Positions 1 to 7,321 of a DNA stretch of 21,776 nucleotides are shown here, piece by piece. Position 1 is the stretch's first letter. Each line of letters begins with the position of its first letter. The notes beneath the pieces were generated by a model, which was not told the DNA's origin, ran no database searches, and saw nothing but the letters and a program-made list of their open reading frames with translations. A program made the position numbers and the translations under genes. Origin of the DNA: Rhizobacter sp. Lineage in GTDB: Bacteria > Pseudomonadota > Gammaproteobacteria > Burkholderiales > Burkholderiaceae_C. The stretch is from NCBI GenBank assembly GCA_014380155.1, contig JACMKJ010000151.1:1-21776 (forward strand), in the 5' to 3' direction.

Positions 1-118
1 CGAGCAAGCCAGCCGCATGCACGCGGTTGCGGCGCAGCGCGGCGAGCAGGCGCAGCAGGCCACGCCAGGCACGCACCACCGAGCGCCGCCAAAGCGGGCG
101 CGCTTCAGTTGCAGCCAC
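1..118 (-). CDS. Start of a probable DUF3570-family protein (partial, runs off left edge)
   Basis: Only the first 39 codons are in the window. The start is a GTG at 118..116, preceded by a strong AAGGAGG ribosome binding site 5 nt upstream, which lies inside the last codons of the DUF4266 gene; the two genes overlap by 14 nt. The visible residues begin (M)AATEARPLWRR and continue as an Arg-rich stretch with Leu/Ala, which could lead into a signal peptide just past the edge. The DUF3570 assignment comes from context: DUF4266 lipoproteins are commonly followed directly by DUF3570 proteins, which are predicted outer-membrane beta-barrels. The visible residues alone do not prove the family. The reading frame and start are well supported by the ribosome binding site and overlap. 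Confidence 0.55.
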   Translation of the reverse strand, partial: MAATEARPLWRRSVVRAWRGLLRLLAALRRNRVHAAGLL

Positions 119-350
119 AGCCGCCTCCTTGCACGCCAGTGGCACCACGGCCGCCTTCGCGCACTTCGCGCACGTGCTCGTAGTGCTTGTCAGACATGCC
201 GTTGCGCGAGAACTGCATGATCGGCGAGGCGAGGCGCTCGCGTTCATATGGCTTCACCCAGGGCTCGATGCTGCCGCACCCCGACAGCAGCAGCGCGCAA
301 GCCGTGAGCGCTGCGAGCCGGGCTGGTGACAGAAGCTTCGGCATGTTCAT
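105..350 (-). CDS. DUF4266-family small lipoprotein
   Basis: An 81-residue protein. The N-terminal signal peptide ends in a clear lipobox, LLSGC, with lipidated Cys25, so it should be anchored in the envelope. The mature part contains EPWVKPYERERLA and an HYEHVREVREGG stretch, and it ends in a Gly/Cys-rich tail, GGRGATGVQGGGCGCN, characteristic of DUF4266. The start ATG at 350 overlaps the tlpA stop by 4 nt (ATGA); a second Met two codons later (344) is an alternative. The downstream gene starts inside its last codons. DUF4266 has no established biochemical role. The operon also encodes ApbE, heme proteins and a thioredoxin, so a redox or cofactor-carrying role for the tail is plausible but inferred. 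Confidence 0.88.
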   Translation of the reverse strand: MNMPKLLSPARLAALTACALLLSGCGSIEPWVKPYERERLASPIMQFSRNGMSDKHYEHVREVREGGRGATGVQGGGCGCN

Positions 351-868
351 TCCTTGAGCAGGTCGCGGATCTGCTTGTCGTACAGGTCTTCGTAGCCATC
401 TTGGTAGCCACGGTGCAGGTAGCGCACCCGGCCGCTGCGGTCGATGACCATCGTCGAGGGCATGCTGTTGAGGTCGTACAGGCGGCTCACCTTCTTGTCG
501 GTGTCGAGCAGCACGGGGAAGTTGACGCCCAGCTTGGCCGACAGGTCGGCGGCGTTTTTCACGTTGTCGTCGACGTTCACACCCATCAGCACCAGGCCCG
601 AAGACTTGTACTTGTCGGCGATGCGGTTCAGATGCGGCATTTCCTTGCGGCACGGGCCGCACCAGGTGGCCCAGAAGTTGACCAGCACCACCTGGCCACG
701 CTGCTCTTGCAGGCGCATGTTGCTGCCGCTCAGGGTGCGCAGGGTGAAGTCAGGGGCGGCGGCGCCGACCGTGGCTGCCGCGCTGGCCAGCGTGGTGCCG
801 GCCGCCAGCAGCAGGCCCAAGGTGGCACGCAGGGCATGCACGGAGAAGAAGGATCGCGAGGTCGTCAT
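347..868 (-). CDS. TlpA-family periplasmic thioredoxin-like protein
   Basis: A 173-residue protein with an N-terminal signal sequence or anchor (roughly residues 8-32) and a thioredoxin fold. It carries the active-site motif WCGPC at residues 69-73 and the cis-proline loop SMPSTMVID around residue 137. The family consists of exported thiol-disulfide reductases, including those that reduce apocytochrome heme-binding cysteines or metal-site cysteines. I chose the ATG at 868 because it gives a proper signal peptide, follows an AGGTG site and sits 10 nt after the upstream stop. An earlier in-frame start at 898 would overlap the upstream gene. Candidate substrates are the Cys-rich DUF4266 tail and the CXnCH proteins of the same operon (inference). 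Confidence 0.93.
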   Translation of the reverse strand: MTTSRSFFSVHALRATLGLLLAAGTTLASAAATVGAAAPDFTLRTLSGSNMRLQEQRGQVVLVNFWATWCGPCRKEMPHLNRIADKYKSSGLVLMGVNVDDNVKNAADLSAKLGVNFPVLLDTDKKVSRLYDLNSMPSTMVIDRSGRVRYLHRGYQDGYEDLYDKQIRDLLKE

Positions 869-878
869 GAAGCACCTG

Positions 879-1553
879 TCAGAAGAAGAAGGTTGCACCC
901 AGGGTCATCTCTAAGTTCTGGGTTCGCTGGCGTTTGCCGAGCAGGTCGAGCTCGAACATGTGGTTGCGCATGTCGACTTGAAGCGCGGCCCAGTCGGCCA
1001 GGAACACACGCGCGCCGAAGCCGAAGTTGTAGGTCTGCTTGCGCTGGTTGTCGAAGCCGATGCGCAGGCTGGTGTTGCCGATGCCGCCGATGATGTAGAG
1101 CGCCGAGGTCTTGGCCCAGCTGCGGCCGATGAACACCTCGCCGGGCAGCACGTTGTAGCCAATCGACAGGTTGTAGTACTTGAGCTTCTCTTCGGCCGAA
1201 ATGAAGATGCCGCCCGGCAGGATCTGGCGGAAGGCTTCGTCGCTGACCTTGGTCTGGCCATAAGCTCCTTCGACGAAGAAGTCTTCGGTCACGTGGTAGC
1301 CCAGGCGCACACCGCTCACCGAGTTGGAGCCGAAGTTCTGGGTGGCATAGGTGCCGGTGAACAGGCCGAGTTCGAAGTCGTTCGACGGGATCTTGGGCAC
1401 CTTGACGTCGCGCCGGTCGACCTGCGGCACGATCACCTGTTCGTTGGCCGGCTTCTGCTCTTGGGTGTCTTTTTCGTCTGCCGCACGGGCACCCGTGGCC
1501 GCCGCCCACAGGGCAGCGATCAACAGCAGGAAGGCAAATGGCTTGGTGTGCAT
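879..1553 (-). CDS. Small outer-membrane beta-barrel protein
   Basis: A 224-residue protein with a signal peptide (residues 1-24, cleavage after GARA). A short charged linker is followed by alternating hydrophobic/polar strands, and the protein ends in aromatic ATFFF; a C-terminal Phe is the usual outer-membrane barrel assembly signal. Strand-like segments include FELGLFTGTYATQNFG, LYIIGGIGNTSLRIGF and YNFGFGARVFLADW. It resembles the small outer-membrane beta-barrel domain family seen in myxobacteria and proteobacteria. It lies 21 nt downstream of the SH3b/barrel gene and 10 nt upstream of tlpA, so it belongs to the operon. Its function is unknown; it may form a pore or scaffold together with the neighbouring barrel protein. 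Confidence 0.85.
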   Translation of the reverse strand: MHTKPFAFLLLIAALWAAATGARAADEKDTQEQKPANEQVIVPQVDRRDVKVPKIPSNDFELGLFTGTYATQNFGSNSVSGVRLGYHVTEDFFVEGAYGQTKVSDEAFRQILPGGIFISAEEKLKYYNLSIGYNVLPGEVFIGRSWAKTSALYIIGGIGNTSLRIGFDNQRKQTYNFGFGARVFLADWAALQVDMRNHMFELDLLGKRQRTQNLEMTLGATFFF

Positions 1554-1574
1554 GGGGTCGTCCGTTAGAGCCCG

Positions 1575-2354
1575 TCAGAAGAAGAACGATATGCCGGCCG
1601 CGACCGCACGGTACTCGCCCACACGCGTTTCGCCGAGGAAGGCGGTGTAGAAGGTGTAGTCGACACGGGCCACAAAACGGTCGGTGAGGTGGTAGCGCAG
1701 GCCCACCGCTGCGTTGGCCATGTTGACGTTGGTCGTTTGTGCGCCCACCAGGCTGGCGTTGGGGATGTTCTTGAACTTGCCCACCCCGATGCCGAGAAAC
1801 GGCGACAGCCGGCGGTGCGACCAGGGCTCGGAGTTGAGGTTGATGTGCCAGAAGTCGGTGCCGGAAAACACGCCCTGCACCTGGCCGATGGTGGCTTCGA
1901 ACGACAGCGTGTCAGACACGCGGTAGCCCGTCCAGACCTTGAGCAGTGGCTCTTTCTTGAAGCGGCCCCAACCGGCGCCCATCTCGAGCTTGCGGCTCAG
2001 GTAGTCGTCGAGCAGCACGTCGCGAAAGGTCTTTGCGCTGCCGGCTTCGGTGAGGGTGCGCTCCAGCTGCTGGCGAACCACCCAGCCGACCGTGCCCTTG
2101 GCGGTGCGCACCTTGAACCAGTCGGTGTGGCGCGACTCGATCTCGATCCAGTCTTCACGCTCGACCACATGGAACACCGGGAAGCCACGGCCCGGCCCGG
2201 TGCGCACTTCGAGGTAAGGGTCGGCCACCTTCAGGCGCTCAAGCGGCGCATCGGCAGCTTGGGCCGGCGCCACAGCCAAGCCAGCGCCCAGCAACAGGGC
2301 GCCCGAGAACATGACCTTGCGCAACACAGTCAGACCCGCGAACAGAAAGCTCAT
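1575..2354 (-). CDS. SH3b domain plus outer-membrane beta-barrel protein
   Basis: A 259-residue protein with a signal peptide ending near AQA (about residue 33). Next comes a bacterial SH3-like domain at about residues 40-100, with the typical YLEVRTGPGRGFPV start, a DWIEIESRHTDWFKV core and a GTVGWV strand. The remainder looks like a beta-barrel with C-terminal GISFFF. SH3b domains often bind peptidoglycan or peptide ligands. The start at 2354 overlaps the upstream stop by 4 nt (ATGA); a GTG at 2366 is less likely because its spacing to a ribosome binding site is poor. The architecture suggests an outer-membrane barrel with a periplasmic SH3b domain contacting the wall or partner proteins (inference). 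Confidence 0.85.
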   Translation of the reverse strand: MSFLFAGLTVLRKVMFSGALLLGAGLAVAPAQAADAPLERLKVADPYLEVRTGPGRGFPVFHVVEREDWIEIESRHTDWFKVRTAKGTVGWVVRQQLERTLTEAGSAKTFRDVLLDDYLSRKLEMGAGWGRFKKEPLLKVWTGYRVSDTLSFEATIGQVQGVFSGTDFWHINLNSEPWSHRRLSPFLGIGVGKFKNIPNASLVGAQTTNVNMANAAVGLRYHLTDRFVARVDYTFYTAFLGETRVGEYRAVAAGISFFF

Positions 2355-2953
2355 TGAGTGGGGCACGTCCCTGGGGCCGGGTCGTAGCTGAACTCGCTCT
2401 GCCCCACCGGCGCGGGGTGCGTCATCCAGTACATGAGCAGCCTGACGTTGTTGTCGAGGTCGGTCTCGAAAATCAGGCCTCCGCCGTGCAGCACGTTGCG
2501 CACCAGCGGCTTGCTGATGAGGCGGCTCTGGGAGATGGCGGTGAAGACCACCTCGCCCTGAGACGAGTAGAAGTTCTTGTACATGTCCGTGCTGCGGATC
2601 ACGTCGGCGGTGTTGGCCGGGTTGGCCAGGTCGACCACCGCGGCCGAAGCGATGACCCTGAAGGCACCGCCCGTACCCGCCGCATTGTCATGGCAACCAG
2701 AGCCGGCGCAAGTGTTGGTGGTGGCCGTGCCCGGAATGGGCAACTGCGCGATGAAGATGGGGTTGATGCAGCGCTGGAAGTAGGCGAAGGACAGGCTTTG
2801 CCCACCCCGCGCCTCTTCGTTGTTCACATTCGGCGGGTTGCCGAGCGGGCTGCCGCCGCCGCAACCCGTGCCCAGGCTGAGCACCGCAGCACACACACCC
2901 GCCCATTTGAGGAGCGTTGGCGTGCGCCGCGTTGAAGCTAGCTCTTGCGTCAT
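2351..2953 (-). CDS. Small lipoprotein with a CX4CH cytochrome-like motif
   Basis: A 200-residue protein with a hydrophobic N-terminal signal and a probable lipobox Cys31 (LGTGC; the -3 residue is Gly, so this is not a perfect match). It contains RCINPIFIAQ followed by TCAGSGCHD. The arrangement resembles the 'PIF...CXXCH' start of cytochrome c-like domains, but the cysteines (82 and 87) are separated by four residues, giving CX4CH (bases 2690-2710). CX4CH heme attachment is known in some multiheme cytochromes; here it is only a candidate. The ATG at 2953 overlaps the preceding stop by 4 nt and has a GGGA site 5 nt upstream, so I preferred it to the ATG at 2959. It probably works with the HzsA-related protein encoded just before it. 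Confidence 0.85.
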   Translation of the reverse strand: MTQELASTRRTPTLLKWAGVCAAVLSLGTGCGGGSPLGNPPNVNNEEARGGQSLSFAYFQRCINPIFIAQLPIPGTATTNTCAGSGCHDNAAGTGGAFRVIASAAVVDLANPANTADVIRSTDMYKNFYSSQGEVVFTAISQSRLISKPLVRNVLHGGGLIFETDLDNNVRLLMYWMTHPAPVGQSEFSYDPAPGTCPTQ

Positions 2954-5900
2954 CGGCATCCCGTGGCAATCCAGGCCGCGATGGTGTTGTAGGCGGCACT
3001 GCCCACCGGCAACACTGCAGCCGTGCCACCCAGCGGGTGCGGCGCCGTCGACGGCCTGCTGAGCAGGTAGTTCGAGCTGGCGACGCAGGTGTCGGAGATC
3101 ATCGACAAGGTCACGTTGAAATCACCCTCGGCGCTGCCGGTCAGCACGAAGCGATTGTCGCGGAAGGCGGTGCCCGTGGGGGTGCCTTCGTCGCTGCCCA
3201 CGGCTTGGTGGCAGCTGGCCGCGCAGGTCGAGCGCAGGATCGGGTGGATCGTGGTCTCGAATGCCGACTCGCTCAGGCCATTGACCGAGCGCACGCCGCC
3301 AGCGGGGTCGAACGGGTCGTTGTAGTACTGGCCGCCCAGGTCCATCCACTCGACCAGCACACGCTTTTCAGCGGCATTGAGCATCGTGGCGTGGTTGATC
3401 GTCGGTGTGGGGTACTCGGTGCGGGCACCGGCGCTGGCGAGCAAGGTTTCGCCGAACAGGATCTCGGTCAGTCGGCTCTTGCGGGCGATACCCGCCGAGT
3501 TGGCAGCGCCCGAGCTGGCTTCGACCAACGCCGCGCCACGCACGATCATCGGCACGCCGTTTTCCAGGCGGATCTGCGGCAGACCGGTGGTGGAGTCGAT
3601 CACCGGGTCGCCGAGCATCAGCTCTTCATACGATGTGACACGGCCGGTGCCGGACGTCGTGCCACGCAGGTCGAGCGCGGCCGAGTCGGCATGGCAGCCG
3701 GTGCAGGTGTTGGCGCCAGCCACACCACGCGAACGTGTCCACAGCGGCTGGACGTGCTCAGGGTAGTTGATGATGCCGCGGCGCAAGCCGGTGGTGGCGG
3801 GCACGGCCGTCGCCAGGTCGTCGGCGGGGTTGGCGTTGCCGGTGTAGCGGATGGCGATGGCCGGGCGAGCGGTCACACCCGTCTGGGTGGTGTCGGCCCA
3901 CACGTCGGTGAAGCTCATGTCGGGCGACAGGCTCAGCAGCGCCGCGTTCTGGCGGGTGCGGGTCGATGCCATGGTTTCACCCGACTGGTGGTCACTGGCC
4001 AAAGCGGCAACCAGGGCTGCGGGCATGGTGTTGACCACCACGCCGGAGTTCAGCGAAGCGCCGCGACGCGGGCTGTGGCAACCGTCGCAGGTGCGGCGTT
4101 CACCCGGACGAACCTGGATCCAGTTGGTGTGCGTCTGCAGACCACGGCCCTTGTTGTCGATGATCGACAGTGCGATCGGGGTGTCGGCCGGCACATGCAG
4201 CTTGAACGAACCATCGGGCTCGACCGGTGCGTAGCCGAGGATCTGCTGCTGTTCGAACTCGGTCTCGCCGATCGAGCCGCGCAGGCCGGTCATGCCGGAA
4301 GGCGGTGCCACCGCACGGGTCACGCGGACGAAGCGCACCGGCGAGCAGCCGTAGGCGGCGTCGGCCGGGTTCTTCATGCGAACCAGGTCGGCCACCATCG
4401 AGCGGGTTTCGGTCGGCTCGACGGGGGCAGCGGTCATGGCGATGCCTGTGGTGCAACCCGCCGGGCGGTCCGCAGCGGTCAGCATGCGTTCGCCCATGCG
4501 GCCGAGGCCGTCGGTGTCGTACACGCTGCGCACTTCGATCAGGGCCATGTTTTGCGCCGCCAGGGCCGCGTCAACCGCGGTCGGTTGGGTGGCGTTCGGC
4601 TCGGCGCGGGCCTGCAGCGGGATCGGGTCGGTGTACATGAAGCCCGGGGGCGGCGCGGCCACGATCATCCAGGTCTGGTTGGCCGGGTTGAACATGTAGA
4701 CGGCGTAGGCGGACGGCGCGTTGTCGCGCAGCGAGTCGCCGGCCACGGCGGCTGCCATGCGGTTGCGGTCACCCAGGCGGGACTTTTCAGCGTCGGTCAG
4801 GGTCGCACAAGAAACCACGATGCCATCACGCGTCACTTCACACGGGCGGTACGACACCAGCACGCGGTTGGTGCCGTCCCACAGCGGGTAAGGCGTGGTG
4901 ATGCGGCCGTATTCAGACAGGCCGCCTCCCGAGTTGAGCGCTTGCGCCGTCACCGAGCGCTGGCCGCCCTGAGCGGGCACGGTGGTGTTGGCGGGGGTGT
5001 TGTTCTCGGAGTAGTCGGCCGCGTTGACGAACATCATCGCGCCGCCTTCTTGCGTGCGCGACAGCGGCATCAGCGAGGTGGCCAGGTGGCCGCGGTACGG
5101 GCCGTTCGGGTCCATGTCACGCGGGTGCAGGAAGCTGTTGCCCGGGCTTTGGGCGCCGTAGAGCACGAACATGTCGGTGCCATCGGGCTTGGCGCGGAAC
5201 ACGGCGAAGCGGTTGCGGTCGCCCACGTGCTCCCAGCGCGAGAACATGATGTCGCCGTTGGGGCGCACCACCGGGTTGCGGTCATGGCTCTGGTTGAACG
5301 AGATCTGCTGGATGTTGGCGCCGGTGGCGTCCATCGTGTGCAGGTTCAGCACCGCCTCGCGCTCGTATTCGTCGAGCGCCTTGTAGTTCTGGCCGAGCGC
5401 CTGGTTCAAACGAGCCTTGGCCTGGCGGTTGGACGCAAACACGAAGCCGGCGCCTGCGGGCAGGTAGGCCGGGTCGACGTCGTCGTCTTGTGTCGAGCTG
5501 GTCAGGCGACGCAGCGTGCCGCCGGTCAGGCCGCCGGTGCTCATGTCGTATTCCCAGATGTTCCAGCGGCCGGTACAGGCCGCCACACCGCCAACGGTCG
5601 AGGTGTTCGACGTCGGGCAACGCAGCGAGAACACGATCTTCTTGCCGTCATACGACGCTTCGGGGTCGGAGGCATCGCCGCGGCCCTGAGTGATCGAGGC
5701 AGTGATGTTGTGCTCGGGCGCACTGGGTGACGACTTCTCGCGCACCATCAGGTCACCGCCGGCCGCGGAGTTGGTGCCGTCGGTCGGGTTCATGCTCAGC
5801 GCGGTCGAGCGCTTCGCGTAGGTCAAGGGCACGTCACCCGCGACCGTGACGGTGCTGCCACTGTCGCTGCTGGTGCCGCTGCCGCAACCCACGAGCAAAA

Positions 5901-5958
5901 CGCTCGCCGCTGCTGACATGCACGCCAGCACACACACCCTTGTCAGGACTTTTTTCAT
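2950..5958 (-). CDS. HzsA-related lipoprotein: beta-propeller plus multiheme c-type domain
   Basis: A 1002-residue exported protein with lipobox LLVGC (Cys25). Residues about 95-500 carry PD40/TolB-like propeller repeats, for example DPEASYDGKKIVFS, DPAYLPAGAGFVFASNRQ and RNPVVRPNGDIMFSRW. The C-terminal half has GYAPVEPDGSFKLHVPADTP, leading into CDGCH (624-628), then CTGCH (752-756) and CAASCH (912-917): two canonical heme-c motifs and one CX3CH. This layout matches proteins annotated as related to the hydrazine synthase alpha subunit (HzsA). No other hydrazine synthase or anammox gene is here, so hydrazine synthesis is not implied; an unknown periplasmic redox reaction is more likely. The ATG at 5958 follows GGAGG by 5 nt and starts a classic MKK signal peptide; an ATG at 6006 overlapping the apbE stop is the alternative. 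Confidence 0.88.
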   Translation of the reverse strand: MKKVLTRVCVLACMSAAASVLLVGCGSGTSSDSGSTVTVAGDVPLTYAKRSTALSMNPTDGTNSAAGGDLMVREKSSPSAPEHNITASITQGRGDASDPEASYDGKKIVFSLRCPTSNTSTVGGVAACTGRWNIWEYDMSTGGLTGGTLRRLTSSTQDDDVDPAYLPAGAGFVFASNRQAKARLNQALGQNYKALDEYEREAVLNLHTMDATGANIQQISFNQSHDRNPVVRPNGDIMFSRWEHVGDRNRFAVFRAKPDGTDMFVLYGAQSPGNSFLHPRDMDPNGPYRGHLATSLMPLSRTQEGGAMMFVNAADYSENNTPANTTVPAQGGQRSVTAQALNSGGGLSEYGRITTPYPLWDGTNRVLVSYRPCEVTRDGIVVSCATLTDAEKSRLGDRNRMAAAVAGDSLRDNAPSAYAVYMFNPANQTWMIVAAPPPGFMYTDPIPLQARAEPNATQPTAVDAALAAQNMALIEVRSVYDTDGLGRMGERMLTAADRPAGCTTGIAMTAAPVEPTETRSMVADLVRMKNPADAAYGCSPVRFVRVTRAVAPPSGMTGLRGSIGETEFEQQQILGYAPVEPDGSFKLHVPADTPIALSIIDNKGRGLQTHTNWIQVRPGERRTCDGCHSPRRGASLNSGVVVNTMPAALVAALASDHQSGETMASTRTRQNAALLSLSPDMSFTDVWADTTQTGVTARPAIAIRYTGNANPADDLATAVPATTGLRRGIINYPEHVQPLWTRSRGVAGANTCTGCHADSAALDLRGTTSGTGRVTSYEELMLGDPVIDSTTGLPQIRLENGVPMIVRGAALVEASSGAANSAGIARKSRLTEILFGETLLASAGARTEYPTPTINHATMLNAAEKRVLVEWMDLGGQYYNDPFDPAGGVRSVNGLSESAFETTIHPILRSTCAASCHQAVGSDEGTPTGTAFRDNRFVLTGSAEGDFNVTLSMISDTCVASSNYLLSRPSTAPHPLGGTAAVLPVGSAAYNTIAAWIATGCR

Positions 5959-6002
5959 ATTCGCCTCCATACGAGTCCGATCAATCACAAACGACATGCT
6001 GG

Positions 6003-7010
6003 TCATTGGTGGCGCGGCTGCGAGGCCCCGCTCAACAAGCCAGACGAGTAGTGCAAGACACCGGACGCATCTACCACCACCGCATCAACACCGGGCAACG
6101 ACTCGACGAGCCGCATGCCCTTGTCCAACCCCATCACAAACAAACACTTCGACAGACCCTCGGTCGTCAGCCCGTCATCCGCAAGGATGGTCACGCTGCG
6201 CACCGCGCTCGGCGACTGGCCGGTCTTGGGGTCGATCAGGTGGTGAAAACGAACGCCGCCTTCTTCAAAGAAGCGCTCGTAGTCACCTGAAGTTGAAATC
6301 GCCACGTCTTCCAGGGGCAGCACCGCCACCACCTCGCCGGCACGGCGCGGGTCGCGGATGCCGATGGTCCAGGGGCGGCCGCCGCGGTCACCCATCACGT
6401 GGCTGTCACCGCCGGCAGCGACCGTCGCGTTGACGATGCCGTGGCGCTTCAAGATGGCCACGCTGTTGTCGACCGCGTGGCCCTTGGCAAAACCGCCGAG
6501 GTCGATGCGCACTCCTTCACGTGCAAATCGCAGCGTGCGCGCCTTGCGATCAAGAACGAGGTGGCGGTAGCCGACCGTGGCGCGTGCGCGCTCCAAGGCT
6601 TCGTCGCTCGGCCTGATGCCCAGGCGATAGTCGAAGAGCTGGCCGATGCCGGCAAAGGTGATGTCGAACGCGCCGTCGGACAACTCGGAGAACTCGATCG
6701 CCCGTGCGATCAGCCGCGTCATTTCGTCGCTCAGCGACACCGGGCGGCGGGCGGCTTCGCGGTTGATCACCGACAGCTCGGAGTCATGCTTGTGCGGGCT
6801 CATCGTGCGGTCGATGCGGTGCATCTCTGCCATCACCGCGTCGATGGCGGCCTCGCCCGCGGCGCGGTTGCCGCTCCAGAGCTCGACACGAATCGCCGTG
6901 CCCATGATCGCCTCTTCGCGGCTGAGCCAGGTTCCCTGCGCCGGCACGCGCCCCATCCCACGGTCGAGTTCGACCGCGTGGGGGGTGGGCTTGGTGGCGC
7001 CGAACAGCAT
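6003..7010 (-). CDS. apbE: ApbE-family FAD:protein FMN transferase
   Basis: A 335-residue protein. ApbE enzymes transfer FMN from FAD to a Ser/Thr of envelope flavoproteins, and this one probably modifies a product of its own operon. Family signatures are DLGGFAKGHAVD (170-181), TSGDYERFF (240-248) and HLIDPKTGQSP (257-267). The usual metal-site segment ADALxT near the C-terminus reads TEGLSK here (about 283-288), replacing the Asp and Thr with Glu and Lys. No signal peptide or lipobox is visible, although many ApbE proteins are exported. The ATG at 7010 has a GGAG site 5 nt upstream; an in-frame TGA about 25 nt further upstream leaves no room for a longer start. It is the first gene of the minus-strand operon and diverges from ccmE. 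Confidence 0.95.
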   Translation of the reverse strand: MLFGATKPTPHAVELDRGMGRVPAQGTWLSREEAIMGTAIRVELWSGNRAAGEAAIDAVMAEMHRIDRTMSPHKHDSELSVINREAARRPVSLSDEMTRLIARAIEFSELSDGAFDITFAGIGQLFDYRLGIRPSDEALERARATVGYRHLVLDRKARTLRFAREGVRIDLGGFAKGHAVDNSVAILKRHGIVNATVAAGGDSHVMGDRGGRPWTIGIRDPRRAGEVVAVLPLEDVAISTSGDYERFFEEGGVRFHHLIDPKTGQSPSAVRSVTILADDGLTTEGLSKCLFVMGLDKGMRLVESLPGVDAVVVDASGVLHYSSGLLSGASQPRHQ

Positions 7011-7299
7011 GGCTACTCCAGGCTCTCCGACAGTTCACGATGAAGGTTCAACACAGGCTCCGTTCGCATTTCTTGGAAGGCCTTCAAACGCTGAGCGCTA
7101 TTCGGGCCTTGCTTGTTCCGGCCGCATCATCAGGCCTCACAACCCAAAAAATAACGTCAATAGTTGGCAAACGGCGACGACCTTACATACGGTCGCAGAA
7201 GATACGGAGGCTGCTATTCGAGGCAGCAAGCTGGTGCTACAAGTACGGAACTCGCAAGCCGTCCAGGGACATACGGGGTGCGCAGATAATCCGGCGGTC

Positions 7300-7321
7300 G
7301 ACGACCCGCTTGCCGGTCGTC
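7300..7321. other. Perfect 7-bp hairpin in the ccmE leader
   Basis: GACGACC at 7300-7306 is exactly complementary to GGTCGTC at 7315-7321, with an 8-nt loop (CGCTTGCC). No T-run follows on the plus strand, so it is not a classical terminator. It may be structure in the ccmE leader transcript or an operator-like dyad. Confidence 0.35.

Noticed and set aside
2917..5730. A 937-codon open frame on the plus strand opposite the HzsA-related gene
   Set aside because: Its product is dominated by Arg, Gly, Ala, Val and His in a pattern expected from the complement of GC-rich codons. It has no recognisable domain, and the minus-strand frame has heme motifs, a lipobox and a strong ribosome binding site.
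2950..5958. Evidence for anammox-type hydrazine synthesis
   Set aside because: Only an alpha-subunit-like protein is present; no beta/gamma subunits or hydrazine oxidation genes are in the window, and the setting is betaproteobacterial.
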